A DNA stretch of 64,000 bases, taken from contig OZ017796.1 of the NCBI GenBank assembly GCA_963969395.1, positions 2,544,501 to 2,608,500 on the forward strand, given 5' to 3'. A program made the translations under genes and the position numbers. Shown one piece after another: positions 12,277-24,329 of this stretch. Positions within the stretch are counted from its first letter, which is position 1, and each line of letters opens with the position of its first letter. The notes below the pieces were generated by a model, which worked only from the letters and a program-made list of their open reading frames with translations, was not told the DNA's origin and did no database searches. The DNA is from Pseudoscleropodium purum (lineage: Eukaryota > Streptophyta > Bryopsida > Hypnales > Brachytheciaceae).

Positions 12277-12855
12277 CAGTGGGGTACCAATCAAAATGTC
12301 GTTTTCGAATTCGCAGTGAGAAAAATTTCAATACTTCCAACTTTGAAAGCCTCTCGAGAGCTCAAAAATTGGTATTTTTATCACAAAATTTTTACCAAAG
12401 AATTATATTTAAGTTAATTATATATGTGAAAAATTTCAAGGCCAAAAGATTCACCGAAAAAAAGTTATTCAAAATCTACCAACATTGGTAGCTGTGGAAA
12501 TTGTTTCACTGCTGCCAACTTTGATAGCCTCCCAAAGATTGAATTATTTTCTTTTTGCCATGCAATTCTTGGAACAAAAACCTCTTTATGTTAATAACAT
12601 ATGATAAAAATTTCAAGACCAAAAGATTAATACAAAAAAAGATATTAACAATCTACCAACATGTGTCGTTATGAGAAACAATTGTGAAAACCGTTTCACT
12701 ACTTCAACTTTGACACCCTCCCAAGGACTGAAAAATTGCTTATTTACCATGAAATTTTTGGCACAACATTCTCTTTATGATAACAACATTCATGCCAAAT
12801 TTCAAGGTCAAAAAATTTATAAAAAAAAAATATTTACAATCTACCAATGTGTGTA
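12277..12855 (+). repeat. Left terminal inverted repeat of the Tc1-type element
   Basis: It pairs with 14472-15050 in reverse complement (position p with about 27327-p). The repeat contains three tandem, diverged units starting near 12326, 12504 and 12694, spaced 178 and 190 bp. Each unit runs in the order TTTCA(C/A)T, a block like CAACTTTGA, CCTC, then TTTCAAG(G/A)(C/T)CAAA, and ends around ATCTACCAA. Repeated internal units of this kind could serve as multiple transposase-binding sites, as subterminal repeats do in some DNA transposons; that role is inference. Confidence 0.9.
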
Positions 12856-13129
12856 GTTGTGAGATACCCTTTATTAAAGACATTGAAATTGTTGAAATAT
12901 GTCAGACAATCATGCTTCTAGATTGAAATTCTCGAGATGATGCAATCTCTAATCATAAATGATTCTCAAAAAAATCAAGGATAGACAAATTTAGTTGTGT
13001 GCACTTGTCACATCTCAGAGACTGCACTTGTTTAAAAAGTAGAGACTATACATGCATGGAGAAGCTTTTTTCTCTCAATAAGAATGCTTGCATTTATAAT
13101 AGAGCATTATAGGAGGTGGGATGTGAGAT

Positions 13130-13508
13130 GATGAGAGAAGCAAGTGATGGGTGATTATTTTCTAAGCATAGGATTGAAACTTTGTGAACATAAGTGATTG
13201 AGTGCATGAAAGATGAGTTAATTGAGTAAGTCTAGGCTATGTGATAACTAAGTGGACGAGGCATGGGATGAGTGTTTGAGTATATATGGAGGTATGTGAG
13301 ATTTTCTTTAAGAGTGAGTGAGGTTATAACTTATATGTGGTGATTGGTGAGGTCTAGTGAATGAGTGAAGGTTGTGAGGTAGGATGATGGTGAGTGATTG
13401 AGGGTATGTGAGATTTTTTTCTGATGACTGAGTGAGGTTATATATGTGCTCAGTGAGTGAGGTTGGATCATGGTGATTAAGTGAAGGCTAGATCATGGTC
13501 ACTAAGTG
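13130..13508 (+). repeat. Degenerate G-rich tandem-like tract upstream of the transposase
   Basis: The tract is dense in variants of GTGAGTGAGG, GTGATTGAG and AGTGAGGTT, with little C on this strand, ending at the transposase ATG. Units are irregular (roughly 10-30 bp), so a period cannot be set by eye. It may be a decayed minisatellite or the transposon's own promoter region. Confidence 0.5.
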
Positions 13509-14488
13509 ATGGCTATTTCAGGTGAAACTCGTGCTCGCATAGTAGGTTTGAGTGAGGCAGGGAAGACAGGAGTTGACATTGCATCTATTGTTGGAGTCCG
13601 TGTTAGAACAGTTCAGAGGGTAGTGAAGAAATTTTGAGAAGATGGAACCTATAAGTGCAAACCTTGTGGTGGAAGTCATGCTAAAAAGCTTAGTGATAGA
13701 GATGTCCGTGCTATTATACATGTCTCAAAAACTCATTATTGCTCGACACTCTCTGAGATCACTAATATATGTTCTACTCAAGTATCTAGATCGACTATTC
13801 GAAGGGCCTTACATGAGAGTGGCATTTTCAGTCGAATTGCTGTTAAAAAACCTTTTTGACACATTTGCTCAAAAGTATTGTGGGTGGCCTATAAAAGAAT
13901 GGGAGAGAGTTGTTTGGACAGATGAGTCTACCTTTGAAGTTGGAAAAAATTCTAGACAAGTTCATGTTTAGAGAAATACATATGAGTGTTATTCATCAAG
14001 TTGTATAGTTCCAACTTTTAAGAGTGGGAGAACTTCTTTGATGATTTGGGGTGCATTTGCTGGAGGACAAAAGTCACAACTTGTTTTTATGCCCAAATAT
14101 AGACGTTCTGCTAAGGATTTTGTTGAAGTAGTCTACAATGTCGAGTTGCTTCATTTTATGAGTAGAATGCCACACAGATTGCTCATAGAAGATGGCGCAC
14201 CTGTCCTTTGTAGCAAAGTATGTGAAGAATGGAGACAAACACACCTTTTGGAGAAGCTCGATTGGCCTACAAATTCTCTCGATCTCAATCCAATTGAGAA
14301 CCTTTGGAAGATTTTGAAAGATGCTATGCAATATGGCCCAATATGTCCAAAAAATTTAGATGACTTGAAGGTAGTTATTGAAAGAGAGTGGAGGTTAATC
14401 AATGGTACAAAGCTCCTTCAACTGTCATTCTATGCCCTCTAGGTTACAAGCAGTGATTGAGGCAAATGGAGGACATACACGTTGGTAG
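13509..14488 (+). pseudogene. Tc1-type transposase pseudogene
   Basis: The frame opens at ATG 13509 with a helix-turn-helix-like N-terminus (RARIVGLSEAGKTG). It is broken by TGA at about 13635 and again near 13855, where the reading frame also shifts and a few residues appear to be missing. The catalytic half continues in the next frame: WTDES, a TAG near 13969, MIWGAF, then IEDGAP and NPIENLW. About 89 residues separate the first two aspartates and 34 the second D from the E, the DD34E spacing of Tc1 elements. Near 14430 another frameshift is needed to reach a C-terminus ending GGHTRW and TAG 14486-14488. At least three stops and two shifts mean no active enzyme. The stop codon lies inside the right inverted repeat. 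Confidence 0.9.
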
Positions 14489-15050
14489 ATTGTAAATATT
14501 TTTTTTTATAAATTTTTTGACCTTGAAATTTGGCATGAATGTTGTTATCATAAAGAGAATGTTGTGCCAAAAATTTCATGGTAAATAAGCAATTTTTCAG
14601 TCCTTGGGAGGGTGTCAAAGTTGAAGTAGTGAAACGGTTTTCACAATTGTTTCTCATAACGACACATGTTGGTAGATTGTTAATATCTTTTTTTGTATTA
14701 ATCTTTTGGTCTTGAAATTTTTATCATATGTTATTAACATAAAGAGGTTTTTGTTCCAAGAATTTCATGGCAAAAAGAAAATAATTCAATCTTTGGGAGG
14801 CTATCAAAGTTGGCAGCAGTGAAACAATTTCCACAGCTACCAATGTTGGTAGATTTTGAATAACTTTTTTTCGGTGAATCTTTTGGCCTTGAAATTTTTC
14901 ACATATATAATTAACTTAAACATAATTCTTTGGTAAAAATTTTGTGATAAAATACCAATTTTTGAGCTCTCGAGAGGCTTTCAAAGTTGGAAGTATTGAA
15001 ATTTTTCTCACTGCGAATTCGAAAACGACATTTTGATTGGTACCCCACTG
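14472..15050 (-). repeat. Right terminal inverted repeat of the Tc1-type element
   Basis: Reverse complement of 12277-12855, including the three tandem units in mirror order. The inner end overlaps the last codons of the transposase. TA at 15051-15052 is the target duplication. Confidence 0.9.
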
Positions 15051-15740
15051 TACTTCCAGTGGACTAGAAAATTTGTGAAAGAAGACCACAACAAAGCTAA
15101 CCCCTTATATGTTCAATACAGCCCATTAGATTGGTATCACATTGCTTTTGCCAAAGTTTCCATATACACAACTTATATTGTTTGACTTCTGCTTTCTGGA
15201 GGTTTTCCAATGATAAGATTTTTACAATAGAACATTGCGGCAATTGAGTAGCAATACAAATTTTTCACCATTAGTTTTGGAAGTGATTCAGAGTTTTGGA
15301 AAAATTCTTGGTATATTGAACAATTTGTAAAAGTTTCATATTTGGCCAAATTTCAATATTCAACAGGGCTTAGTACAAGTGGCATTTTTCCATTTTTTTT
15401 TCCCTATTGTCTTTGAATAGTTGACTTTGACATGAGCTAATTCATAAAGTATTAGCTATAATTCTTGAAGACCAAAAATGCATGGTCCTTCAAGAGCACA
15501 TACCGCACAAGTTGGGACCTAGCTAGTATATGTACTGTACTAAGATGCTCACTTTTCAAAAGCACAATTTATGCATTTTGCTTTATTTATTTATTTCTAT
15601 AATAATTTATTTCCCATCTTTGAAGAAATAGTTGTAGAATCAATATTTTGTAAATATATAGTCCAATTACCTTAGAATTAGCATGTGTTTTAAGTGGTAG
15701 GTCATTTGAACTTGGACAATCCTTTAGACGGTAAACTATA

Positions 15741-16048
15741 GTAATTTGCTCTTAATGTGACCTTTTAATAGTTGATTGCGTGTGGGGGGAAGCTAAACTC
15801 CTTAAAAAAAACTCAATAACTTTTTGTAGGGAAAAAAATGGAATTTAGCATTTAATTCAAGTTGTTTTGTATTTTTTGGACCTTCATGGAATTAATCACA
15901 AATTTTTTAAGTTGAAACATAGTGGTCACCATAAGTGACCACCTCTTAAAATATGCACTAATGCACTATTGGTACATTGAAGAAAACAAAATTTACCTTT
16001 GTGCTAGAGGTCATTTTAAGAGAGCAGTTACCTTTAGATCACCCTACT
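15741..16048 (+). mobile_element. MITE-like element, copy 1 of 4 (diverged)
   Basis: It aligns by eye with copies at 20089, 21718 and 50755: an opening like GTA(G/A)..., GGGGGAAGCTAA, TGGAATT(T/C)(A/G)GC, GTGGTCAC, GGTACATTGAAGAA and a closing ACCCTAC. It is the most decayed copy. No coding capacity. Confidence 0.55.
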
Positions 16049-16873
16049 TTAAGAGCATTGCCACCCTTATTCTCCAAATTGGACCAAGTAACCAACTGTC
16101 TCTTACCAAACTCAAACCATTTGTTTTATATATCATTGATATTCAACTCATTGAAGTTTAAATATAACAATTTGTAAATTATTTGATTTGAATTTTACCT
16201 TGTTTTGAGCTATTGTAGTAAAGGATTAAAAATAAATAAAAAGATAAAAATAATAATTGGCTATATTTTATGAGTATTTGTTGTTAGACGTGCTCTTTTG
16301 CAAGAGTAATATGGAGGTTGTCCTAGTCCAGATCAATTTCTAGGGGCTTACAAAAAAAATAAGGTACTTAGGACAAAAACTTCTATTTTAGAAAAAACAA
16401 ATTTAGATGTGACTAGAATGCATGCACCCATTTTTAGTGTCATTCCAAAATAACATAATTGTAAGCGGAATAAAAAAAATCCAATTGAAAAATTGAAAGA
16501 AGGAACACATGAAGATTTATATTTTCTAATTTGTATAGTAAGTTTAATAAGAGGTGGTGAATGTCAAACAATATATATGAAATGAAATTATAGTATCCAA
16601 GATTACTCTATTAAAATACTCCATGAATATATAATATTGGTTCTAATTCTAATGCAACTAGCTTGATTTGTGAATGTAGTTATTATGCACTCAAGGTGTA
16701 TAGTGACACTTTGTGTCACTCCCCCCCTCAATTTTTATTTTACCACCCCAACTCACCCCCACCTATCATTTAGAATTTGATTTAAATTTTTTTATCTCAC
16801 CCCCCCTCACCCCCACCCCCTCTTGTAATCTTCTGAATCAAAGTTCTTCACAAACAATATGGGACAATTGATC

Positions 16874-17012
16874 CCGTATCCAATATTGTATCCGTATTCA
16901 GTATCTGTATTCAGTACCCGTATTCAATATCCATATTCAGTACATGTATTTAGTACTCATATCCAGTATCCGTAACCGTATTTATATTCGTATTCAGTAT
17001 TTGTATTTTATA
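16874..17012. repeat. Minisatellite of ~12 bp units
   Basis: About eleven tandem variants of GTATTCAGTATC or GTATCCGTATTC, each differing at one or two bases. Units resembling TATATCCAGTATCCG alternate with TATTCAGTA. No coding frame spans it. Flanked on the left by C-rich runs. Confidence 0.75.
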
Positions 17013-20000
17013 TTTGAACGACTCAGATTAAATTTCACAAGACCAACATCTTGTGATTTTTTGAGAAATCAACTTCAATTTTGAGGATAAGCATTTTTTT
17101 TCAAAAAAAACAATGGCTCACAAATTTTTTGAGAGAGGAGGGGGGGAACTAATGGGAAACTGGGGTGGCAGGCAAGTTTCAGTGTATAGTAATGAGTATG
17201 TAACATGTGCAATTGCTTTTGGATCATAGAGTGAATACTATGCACATCCAAGTGCAAAAAAAATTGGTTCACTTGAGGTAGTTCAATGCAATTTCTAACT
17301 ATTCAAAGATTAAATTTTTTTTTTAGGAAATAGCCAATGAAAACTTATAACTTTGTAAAAATGGGAAAATAAATTTAAATTTTGAGGCAAAATTAGTAAG
17401 GCCTCGTTACATTTACAAATGAAGACCTTACAAGTTTTCATACACAAAATGTTTTATTCTACAAATTTTTGTTTTCTTCCATTCTAAAAAATAATGATTT
17501 TAGAAGCTTGTACAAAATTTACAAACCATTGAGGGACCAAGCTAATCATATTGCTAAAAATAGGTAAATTACTTCTACAACATACTTGAATGTGCATTGT
17601 CTAGTCTAGCATTCATGTCAAGCAACTCTTTCACTAAGCCGCCTTAAAAACAATCATTAACTTATCTCCTCATAAGGTGTTGGCACTTTTAATATTGAGA
17701 TAAATTACCCATTTTTATTACCCTCATTATTGTAAGAGATATTGGTATTTTGATTGCATTCTTTTGCATCTTAATTAATGCAGTCAAAAGTATAAATTGA
17801 TGCAATGACATTCAACAAGTTGACATTTAAGGAGTGACAATATCTACATTAAGGTAGAAAAACTTTAGTCTAAATGAAACTTGTTGAGATTCATATTCTA
17901 TTTGTTCAATCTTTTTTTTTCTATCACAACAAATATTAGAATTCTAATATATCTGCATTTACAACTCACTACTCTGATGAGATATAAGTGATGGTTTGGT
18001 ATACAACTTTTAAAGTTGGATGAACCCATCATCAATCTCCAACTTCTATATCTATTACTCCATACCTCCAATGTTTGCTTAATTTTAAAACTTAATGTTT
18101 AGGGGTCAATTAGCCTACAATAGTGTAATACACTTTGTTGATTATTTACAACTTACTTAAAGGTTTAAGGAGAACTATATATAATGTATTGTATTTGACT
18201 AAAATACAAGGTATGTACTAAAATACAACAAGACATACACCATTGGATCAATAATTTAGCAATAGTCATCTTTTTAGTTGAATTTGATTTCAACTTCTAA
18301 ACCTCATGCATTAAGTTCAAAAATAGTACCATATTAGTAGAATATATTAACATTTTGTAGCTTCTAAGATTAGTTGGTTTTTTTTGCCAATTTGTTGTCA
18401 AAGCGCACCAAAATCATGGACCTTGCACCAAGCCCTTAGAACATAAATATTAATTTTTGGAGGAAATTGCCAAAGTTCTAAAAGTTCTAAAAATTTATTG
18501 GATGAAAAAAAAATTATGAATATGTAATATGTGCTAATGTGGTATTTTATATCCAATATGAATGGATGAATGTTAAAATTTCAAGCACCACTATTACATT
18601 TAATATCACATGTTTGGGACTTTACAAAAAATGAAAAAAGCATCCTATTTGAGATATGTAGGAGGTGCAATAGTGATCTTCATTTGGGATGTTGTTTGAT
18701 CATACTCAACATAAATACAAACTTTTTGTTGCTATTGTATATCTCAATTCATGTACTTCTTATGTCAAATACACAAAGAAATTCATCTAGTGTCAAGAAT
18801 TGGGTTTCCTTTAAGAATTGATTTACACATTTATAAGAGGTCAAAGGAAAAATAGAACACAAAAAATTAGTAAACAATATTTATATTGGAATATATGAAC
18901 CTTCTACGCATCATCATAATCTCATACCAGGGACCTAATTGAACTAAATTTGGATTATAAAGGACAAGAATAGCCCCTTATCATATAAATTGGAAGCTAT
19001 ATGCTTTTCCTTGATTGTATATAACATATCTTAACTCCTTAAAATTTGACTAAAAAAAAGATATAAGAAAATTCATCAAATTACAATTGTTTTTTTTATA
19101 AATTGAAAAGATATTCTAATGAACCTAAATATGGGCAATAATCCCCAAAACAACATCGATACCATGCCTAGACAACAATCAAGTTCATCATTGCAATTCT
19201 TGGTGGATTAATTAATTAAAGTTGACAAGAAAGAAAAAAATTTGTTTTCCCCATACATTGTCTTTTGAAAAAATAATATCCCCCAAAGTTTGAATTCTAT
19301 TTTTAGAATTTTGTTGACTGACCCTCGCTACAAGTATAGTAGTCTAAGGTGGACAACTTGTTTCCAACTAGGGCCCCATTTGCACAAAAGAAGATGACCT
19401 ATTTTCATGAATGAATGGAATATGATGTTGGCCAAGGTTTTTTTTCATTTTTTATGAAGTGCCTAAGTGACAATACAAAATATTGTAGCAGTGCTCCAAA
19501 TTTTAACATTCATCTACATTTTGGATAGAAAATATCACACTAGCATATATCACATGAATATAATTCTATCTTTTGTCATGATTTGGCAATTTTGTCCTAG
19601 ATTTTTTTCTAATTTGAAATTTTCTAGCACAAAACATCATGGATTGTTGTCATTTTTTTGCCAAATTATTTTTTTCTAGTACAATCAAGGCATTATAAAG
19701 CCAAAAAAAAAGCCCTAATGTCAACTAGGGCCTTCATTATTGTGTGATGAACCATACATTGATCCCTAATGAAGTTCCTAAAACCATTTTTTAGTTTTGT
19801 ACTTCTTGGAATTAGGTTTGCCTATAGATTAGGAACAAGTTGAATTATAATCCATACATCCTTAATTTCTACTAATTCCAAACTTGATAGAAAATTAATA
19901 AAAAAATCTTCATTACTTCTATTCCTTGCCTCCTTGCCTGAAAAAATCATTTCCACCACCATTACTCAATCAAATATATACTTAAACGCTTAACATTGTA

Positions 20001-20088
20001 AGAAATAGGTTTATCCTACCTTACCTTGATTGTGTGTGGGAAGATTTACATATTATAGCCTAGATGCTCTGTCAAATACCTCTATAAA

Positions 20089-20412
20089 GTAGAAGATTCA
20101 TAAATTGACCATCTAAAAGCTTGAACTAATTTTGGGGGAGGTGAAACTTCTTCAAATATTTTTCACTAAATTATCTTGGAAATAAAAGTAGAATTAGCAT
20201 CTAATCCAAGTTGTATCATATTTTTTGGAGCTTTGTGGAATTGATTATGAAATTTTGAAGCTGAAGTGGTATAGGATTTTGATAGTGTCCACCTCCTCAA
20301 ATGTACATTGTTTGTACATGATTGAAGGCCTTCAAAGAAGCAACATGTACATGCAATGTACATTTGAGGAGGTGGATGCTTTTGAAACCTGTGTGCTTTT
20401 AGAACCTCCTAC
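20089..20412 (+). mobile_element. MITE-like element, copy 2 of 4
   Basis: About 324 bp, similar throughout to 21718-22038 (shared CATCTAATCCAAGT, GAGCTTTGTG, ATGAAATTTTGAAG, TGGTATAGG). The ends form an imperfect inverted repeat (GTAG-AAG... and ...CCTCCTAC). Inside lies a strong palindrome: CCACCTCCTCAAATGTACA near 20289 is repeated inverted near 20377, with a loop of about 45 bp. No coding capacity; target duplication not clear. Confidence 0.7.
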
Positions 20413-21717
20413 CTTACCAATGTCTTTATGTGATGTGCATTGCCACGGATCCTTGATAATTAAGCTTACATACTAGTTCAACATCGGATCACACATCCAA
20501 AGTGTGTTAAGGTAGATGGCTGTAAATGCGACCCTTTAAGGGCTGATCCACCTTTTTCATAGGTTTGCATGAACAGAAATATTTTTAGCTCATTTTTCAG
20601 AGAAAGAAAAATGGATGCCGAATGTAACACAAGTGGTTTCATATTTTCCGAAGCATTTTTGAATTAGTTACGAATTTTCAAAGATTTCTGTAGTAGGTAC
20701 CTATTTGTGACCATAGGTGTCCCAAAAATTTCCCCCCTGCAACTTCTAAAGCGATTTCTGAACCATGGAGGAAATGATTGGCTCTTGGAATAGAATAAAT
20801 AATTTTTTCTTGATTCATTCAAGAGCAACAGTGGTCCATTTAAAGATCAGCTCCCATCCATTTTGCAACCACCTATGGGCCAGTTGCAAGGAGAGGGTCG
20901 CTTTTACAGCCATCTACCTTATTACAGTACAAGTTTCCCATGGCAACCTGAAGCTGCACTTGAGCTTCAATGTCCAAATCATTTGAGTCTCAAGCTTGGC
21001 AGTCGAGCATCTCCAGTTCTCCGCTAACTTAACTTAAAAAACGAGAGTCTGAGGAGCTCATTCATTCGTTCATTCATTCATCACCTTTGGCTGTATGCTA
21101 GCTGGCCAAGGCCTGCTGCAAGATATGAGAAACTATTTGCGGAACAGGATCACTAGGAATTCGTAATGAAAGCCAAACTGAAGTTAAGTTAAAACCCAAG
21201 CCAAATAAACTTGAGCCAAGAACTAAGTGAGGATGATATGATGAGAAATTCTTCCTGTACTTAAGCTTAAATCCAAGTTTAGGGTTTGTGAGCTTGCTGG
21301 TAAGATGGTAGTGGAACTCAGCCAGTACCTTTGCTTACAGCTGGGCATGCAGGTACAGATTCGTGTGGAATTTCAGAACGAAGTCCAGTCCAGTCCAGTC
21401 CAGTCTAAGTTATTCTAGCTGTTGACAAACACTGGTGCAACCACTGACATGGCCTTCGTCCCTTCCTCAAAATACTGTACCGCACAGCAGATTCGTCCTC
21501 CACAGAAAAAAAAGAGATAGAGAAAGAGAAAGAGAAAGAAATCATGAATTGATGAGTGAATAGGTCCACATCAAGTAATCAAGGGGTCCAGCCAATCACG
21601 TCGTGACAAGTGTCACTCATGTTCGGGGTGGAATCACTGGCTTAATATGTGAGTGACTTTCATATGATAGTTTACACTTAAGTTTCATGGAATCCAAGTC
21701 TTGATTTTGCTCTAAGG

Positions 21718-22038
21718 GAGGAGGAGGTCCATAAAACAACCATTTAAGAGCTGGAACTGATTTTTGGAGAGGTGGAACTTCTTGAAATATTTTTCAGTAA
21801 AATTTCCTTCGAAGACAAGTGGAATTTGCATCTAATCCAAGTCATTTCATGTTTTGTTTGGAGCTTTGTGAAATTCGTTATGAAATTTTGAAGTTGAAAT
21901 GGTATAGGGCTCTAAAATTGTCCACCCCCTAAAATGTACACTATTTGTACATTGTTGAAGGTTGTAAAAAGAAACATGTACATATAGTTTACACGTGAGG
22001 AGGTGGGTGCTTTTAGAGCATGTGTGCTTTTCTCCTAC
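21718..22038 (+). mobile_element. MITE-like element, copy 3 of 4
   Basis: About 320 bp, the closest relative of the copy at 20089. It keeps the inner palindrome in diverged form (TCCACCCCCTAAAATGTACA with an inverted partner near 22005) and ends CTCCTAC. No coding capacity. Confidence 0.7.
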
Positions 22039-23950
22039 CATATCCTATTTGAGGTCCAGTGTTAGTATTATTGTTTTATGAGTTATAGGCCCTTGAGCAA
22101 ATGTGAAGAAGCATTGCATTAGAAAGCTACATTTACAATGACTTGAAGAGGATTCAAGAAGTTAGGACTACCTATACTTGATTACTTAAGCAATTCGAGT
22201 ATTTTGCATATCCAAATATAGGATCTTGCATTGTATTAGTATGAGAATGTCAAAAACATTTAAATTTCAAAAACTTTGAACATACCAATTACAAGATGCA
22301 AACATTAAGCTACTCCTAAAGCTTTTGATTATGTTTTCACCCCAAATACTTTCAAAATGCCATTTCTAATATACAAGTAACAAATTTTAGAAAAAAAATA
22401 TTTTGGGACACATATAACCATAGGATCTTGTAATATGCAAGTTTCAAAAGTTGTTGAATTTTTTTAGAAATTTCCACTATGTGGATTGCAAAATATTGGC
22501 ATTTGAATTGACCAAATTTTTTTCCCTATGAGAACTCTAGTAGCTGCACCTCACAAGGTCACATTTGTATGAAAAAGTGTCCAAAATGTTAGTACTTCTT
22601 TGGATTCATTACTAAAGGCAATTTGGCTATATGCTGAAAAAATTTAGATAATTTGGAATTGTACACACATAGGAAAAGCTAGTAAATAGAAAGAAGTAGA
22701 AAATGATTCAAAGTACTCAATTGACAAGAATTTAATTATGGGATTGAAAAATGTCAATCTTAACATTTGTAATATTGTGACAAACAATCTACACCCAATG
22801 TTTTTAATTTTTTTTTCAAAAATTATTGATAATCAAGTTAAATGAAGGACTTTAAAATTTATCTTTGAGTATAGGCTCCATAACTATGCACGAACTAAAA
22901 ATCTACACAAATTTCATTTCATTAATTAAAATAGAATGATTAAAAGCTTTCCATGCATATATTTCAAATCAAGAAAACCAATTTGGAATTTCAAACTTTG
23001 GAAAAAATAATTTTAAAAGATATTTTATGAGTTGCTTGGACTAAAGGGTTCCTATTATGTGAGCATAGGAGCATGAGCCCATGAGCCTAAAAGACTATAC
23101 ACCTATGTTATAGATGTCTATATTATTGAAACCTCCCATGATTATAGTATAACCATGTTATAGATATCTATATTATTTATAGGTGTTTATATTATAAGCA
23201 CTTTCAATGGTTGTAGGACATCTACTTATACATAATTATGCTCAAGGCTCACATGCTTGCATTTTCATGCTCACATATTAGCACCATTGGCGTGGATTAT
23301 GTCCAATTCAATGAAAATTAAATATCATAAAATAACTTTTTAACAATATACTCAAACTTATAAAAATTATTTGGTATTAAAGTTAATCCTTAGGCACATG
23401 ATGTGCAAAGATTTCAAGTAAAAATAACAATAATTTCGTTTGTAGTGAATTTCTCAAAAATTGCTATATTGCCCCAAAAAATCATGTTTGGTCCTTTAAG
23501 GGTCAAAATAGTCAATTTTGTGATCATGATTTTACAATCAAGAAGATAAAAGTAGATTCATGAAGTAAGTTCCTATTGTCTTCACTCTTTCACTACATTA
23601 TTATAACTCAAAGTTTTCATTGTGACCACTATTCATTCCAATGTAGCCCAAATCTCAATTATTTTAGAATGATAGCTTTAAGTTGAATGCATGGAATGAG
23701 TAAAACATCTAATATGGGACTTCCTACCACATGTGCACCACAAAAGGGACAAAGCCTCATGTTGAAAAGTTTCCTAAAATTTATAAAATTAGGTTTCTTT
23801 TTATCAATGTTGACATTAATTTACCTTTGTTTCACAATACAAGGAGCCCAAATCAATCAATTGAGTTCAATTTTTTGCAATAGGTATTGTATGCAGTCCA
23901 TAATTCACTTTGATTCATTAGAAGAAGTTTGTGTTTTTTTGAATTTTTGC

Positions 23951-24116
23951 GTGTCTAAGTTGACAGATTTTTCTAGACATCTAATATATCAAGCCGTGTT
24001 TTTATGTCAACAATTACGTTCACCATAACACTAAGATGTTACGGTGAATGTAATTGTCGACATAAAAACACGGCTTGTTATATTAAATGTCTAAAAAAAT
24101 CCGTCAACCTAGACAC
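23951..24116. mobile_element. 166 bp near-perfect hairpin (fold-back element)
   Basis: Arms 23951-24030 and 24037-24116 are about 80 bp each and roughly 90% complementary, closed by a 6-base loop (CTAAGA). The ends read GTGTCTA(A/G)GTTGAC in both arms. Size and structure fit a fold-back MITE. A small-RNA precursor is an alternative if the locus is transcribed. Flanks show no clear target duplication. Confidence 0.8.
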
Positions 24117-24329
24117 TAGGTTCTTCTTGTGACTAATCAACCAACCTTTGCATCAATATCAAAGAAACTCAAACCAACAACTCAAATGAAACAAATTTAA
24201 TAATGAAAATCATGCATAAAACTTGCTAACATAGCTACAATTTGGTAAAATATCACCAATTGAGAATATTAATCCCTAAAGCTCTTTTAAATCCAAATGG
24301 TTTTAGACAATCTGTTTTGATGACCTTTT

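Larger units (their letters stand above)
12277..15050 (+). mobile_element. Tc1-type (DD34E) DNA transposon, defective, with long terminal inverted repeats
   Basis: The element begins CAGTGGGGTACC and ends with the reverse complement GGTACCCCACTG. TA flanks both ends (12275-12276 and 15051-15052), as expected for Tc1/mariner insertion. Total length is 2774 bp. Terminal inverted repeats of about 575 bp flank a single transposase pseudogene read left to right. The transposase shows a Tc1 DDE triad (WTDES, IEDGAP, NPIENLW) with exactly 34 residues between the second D and the E. Several stops and frameshifts make it non-autonomous today. The close agreement of the two repeats suggests that insertion was not very ancient. 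Confidence 0.93.
15053..24329. other. AT-rich gene-free block with scattered small repeats
   Basis: No gene can be supported here. Besides the MITE copies, minisatellite and hairpin listed separately, I see C-rich runs at 16720-16820 (CCCCCC next to CACCCC) and, near 20500-21600, a GC-richer island with simple tracts: ATTCATTC at about 21060, four CCAGT units near 21390, and GAGAAA units near 21515-21540. The island has no coding signal that I recognise. Confidence 0.5.

Noticed and set aside
12671..14657. Two identical ~60 aa frames at 12671-12856 (plus) and 14439-14657 (minus)
   Set aside because: They are the same inverted-repeat sequence of the Tc1-type element read in one frame; no protein role.
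23687..24028. 113-codon plus-strand frame
   Set aside because: Its end is formed by one arm of the 166 bp hairpin and composition is that of AT-rich intergenic DNA.
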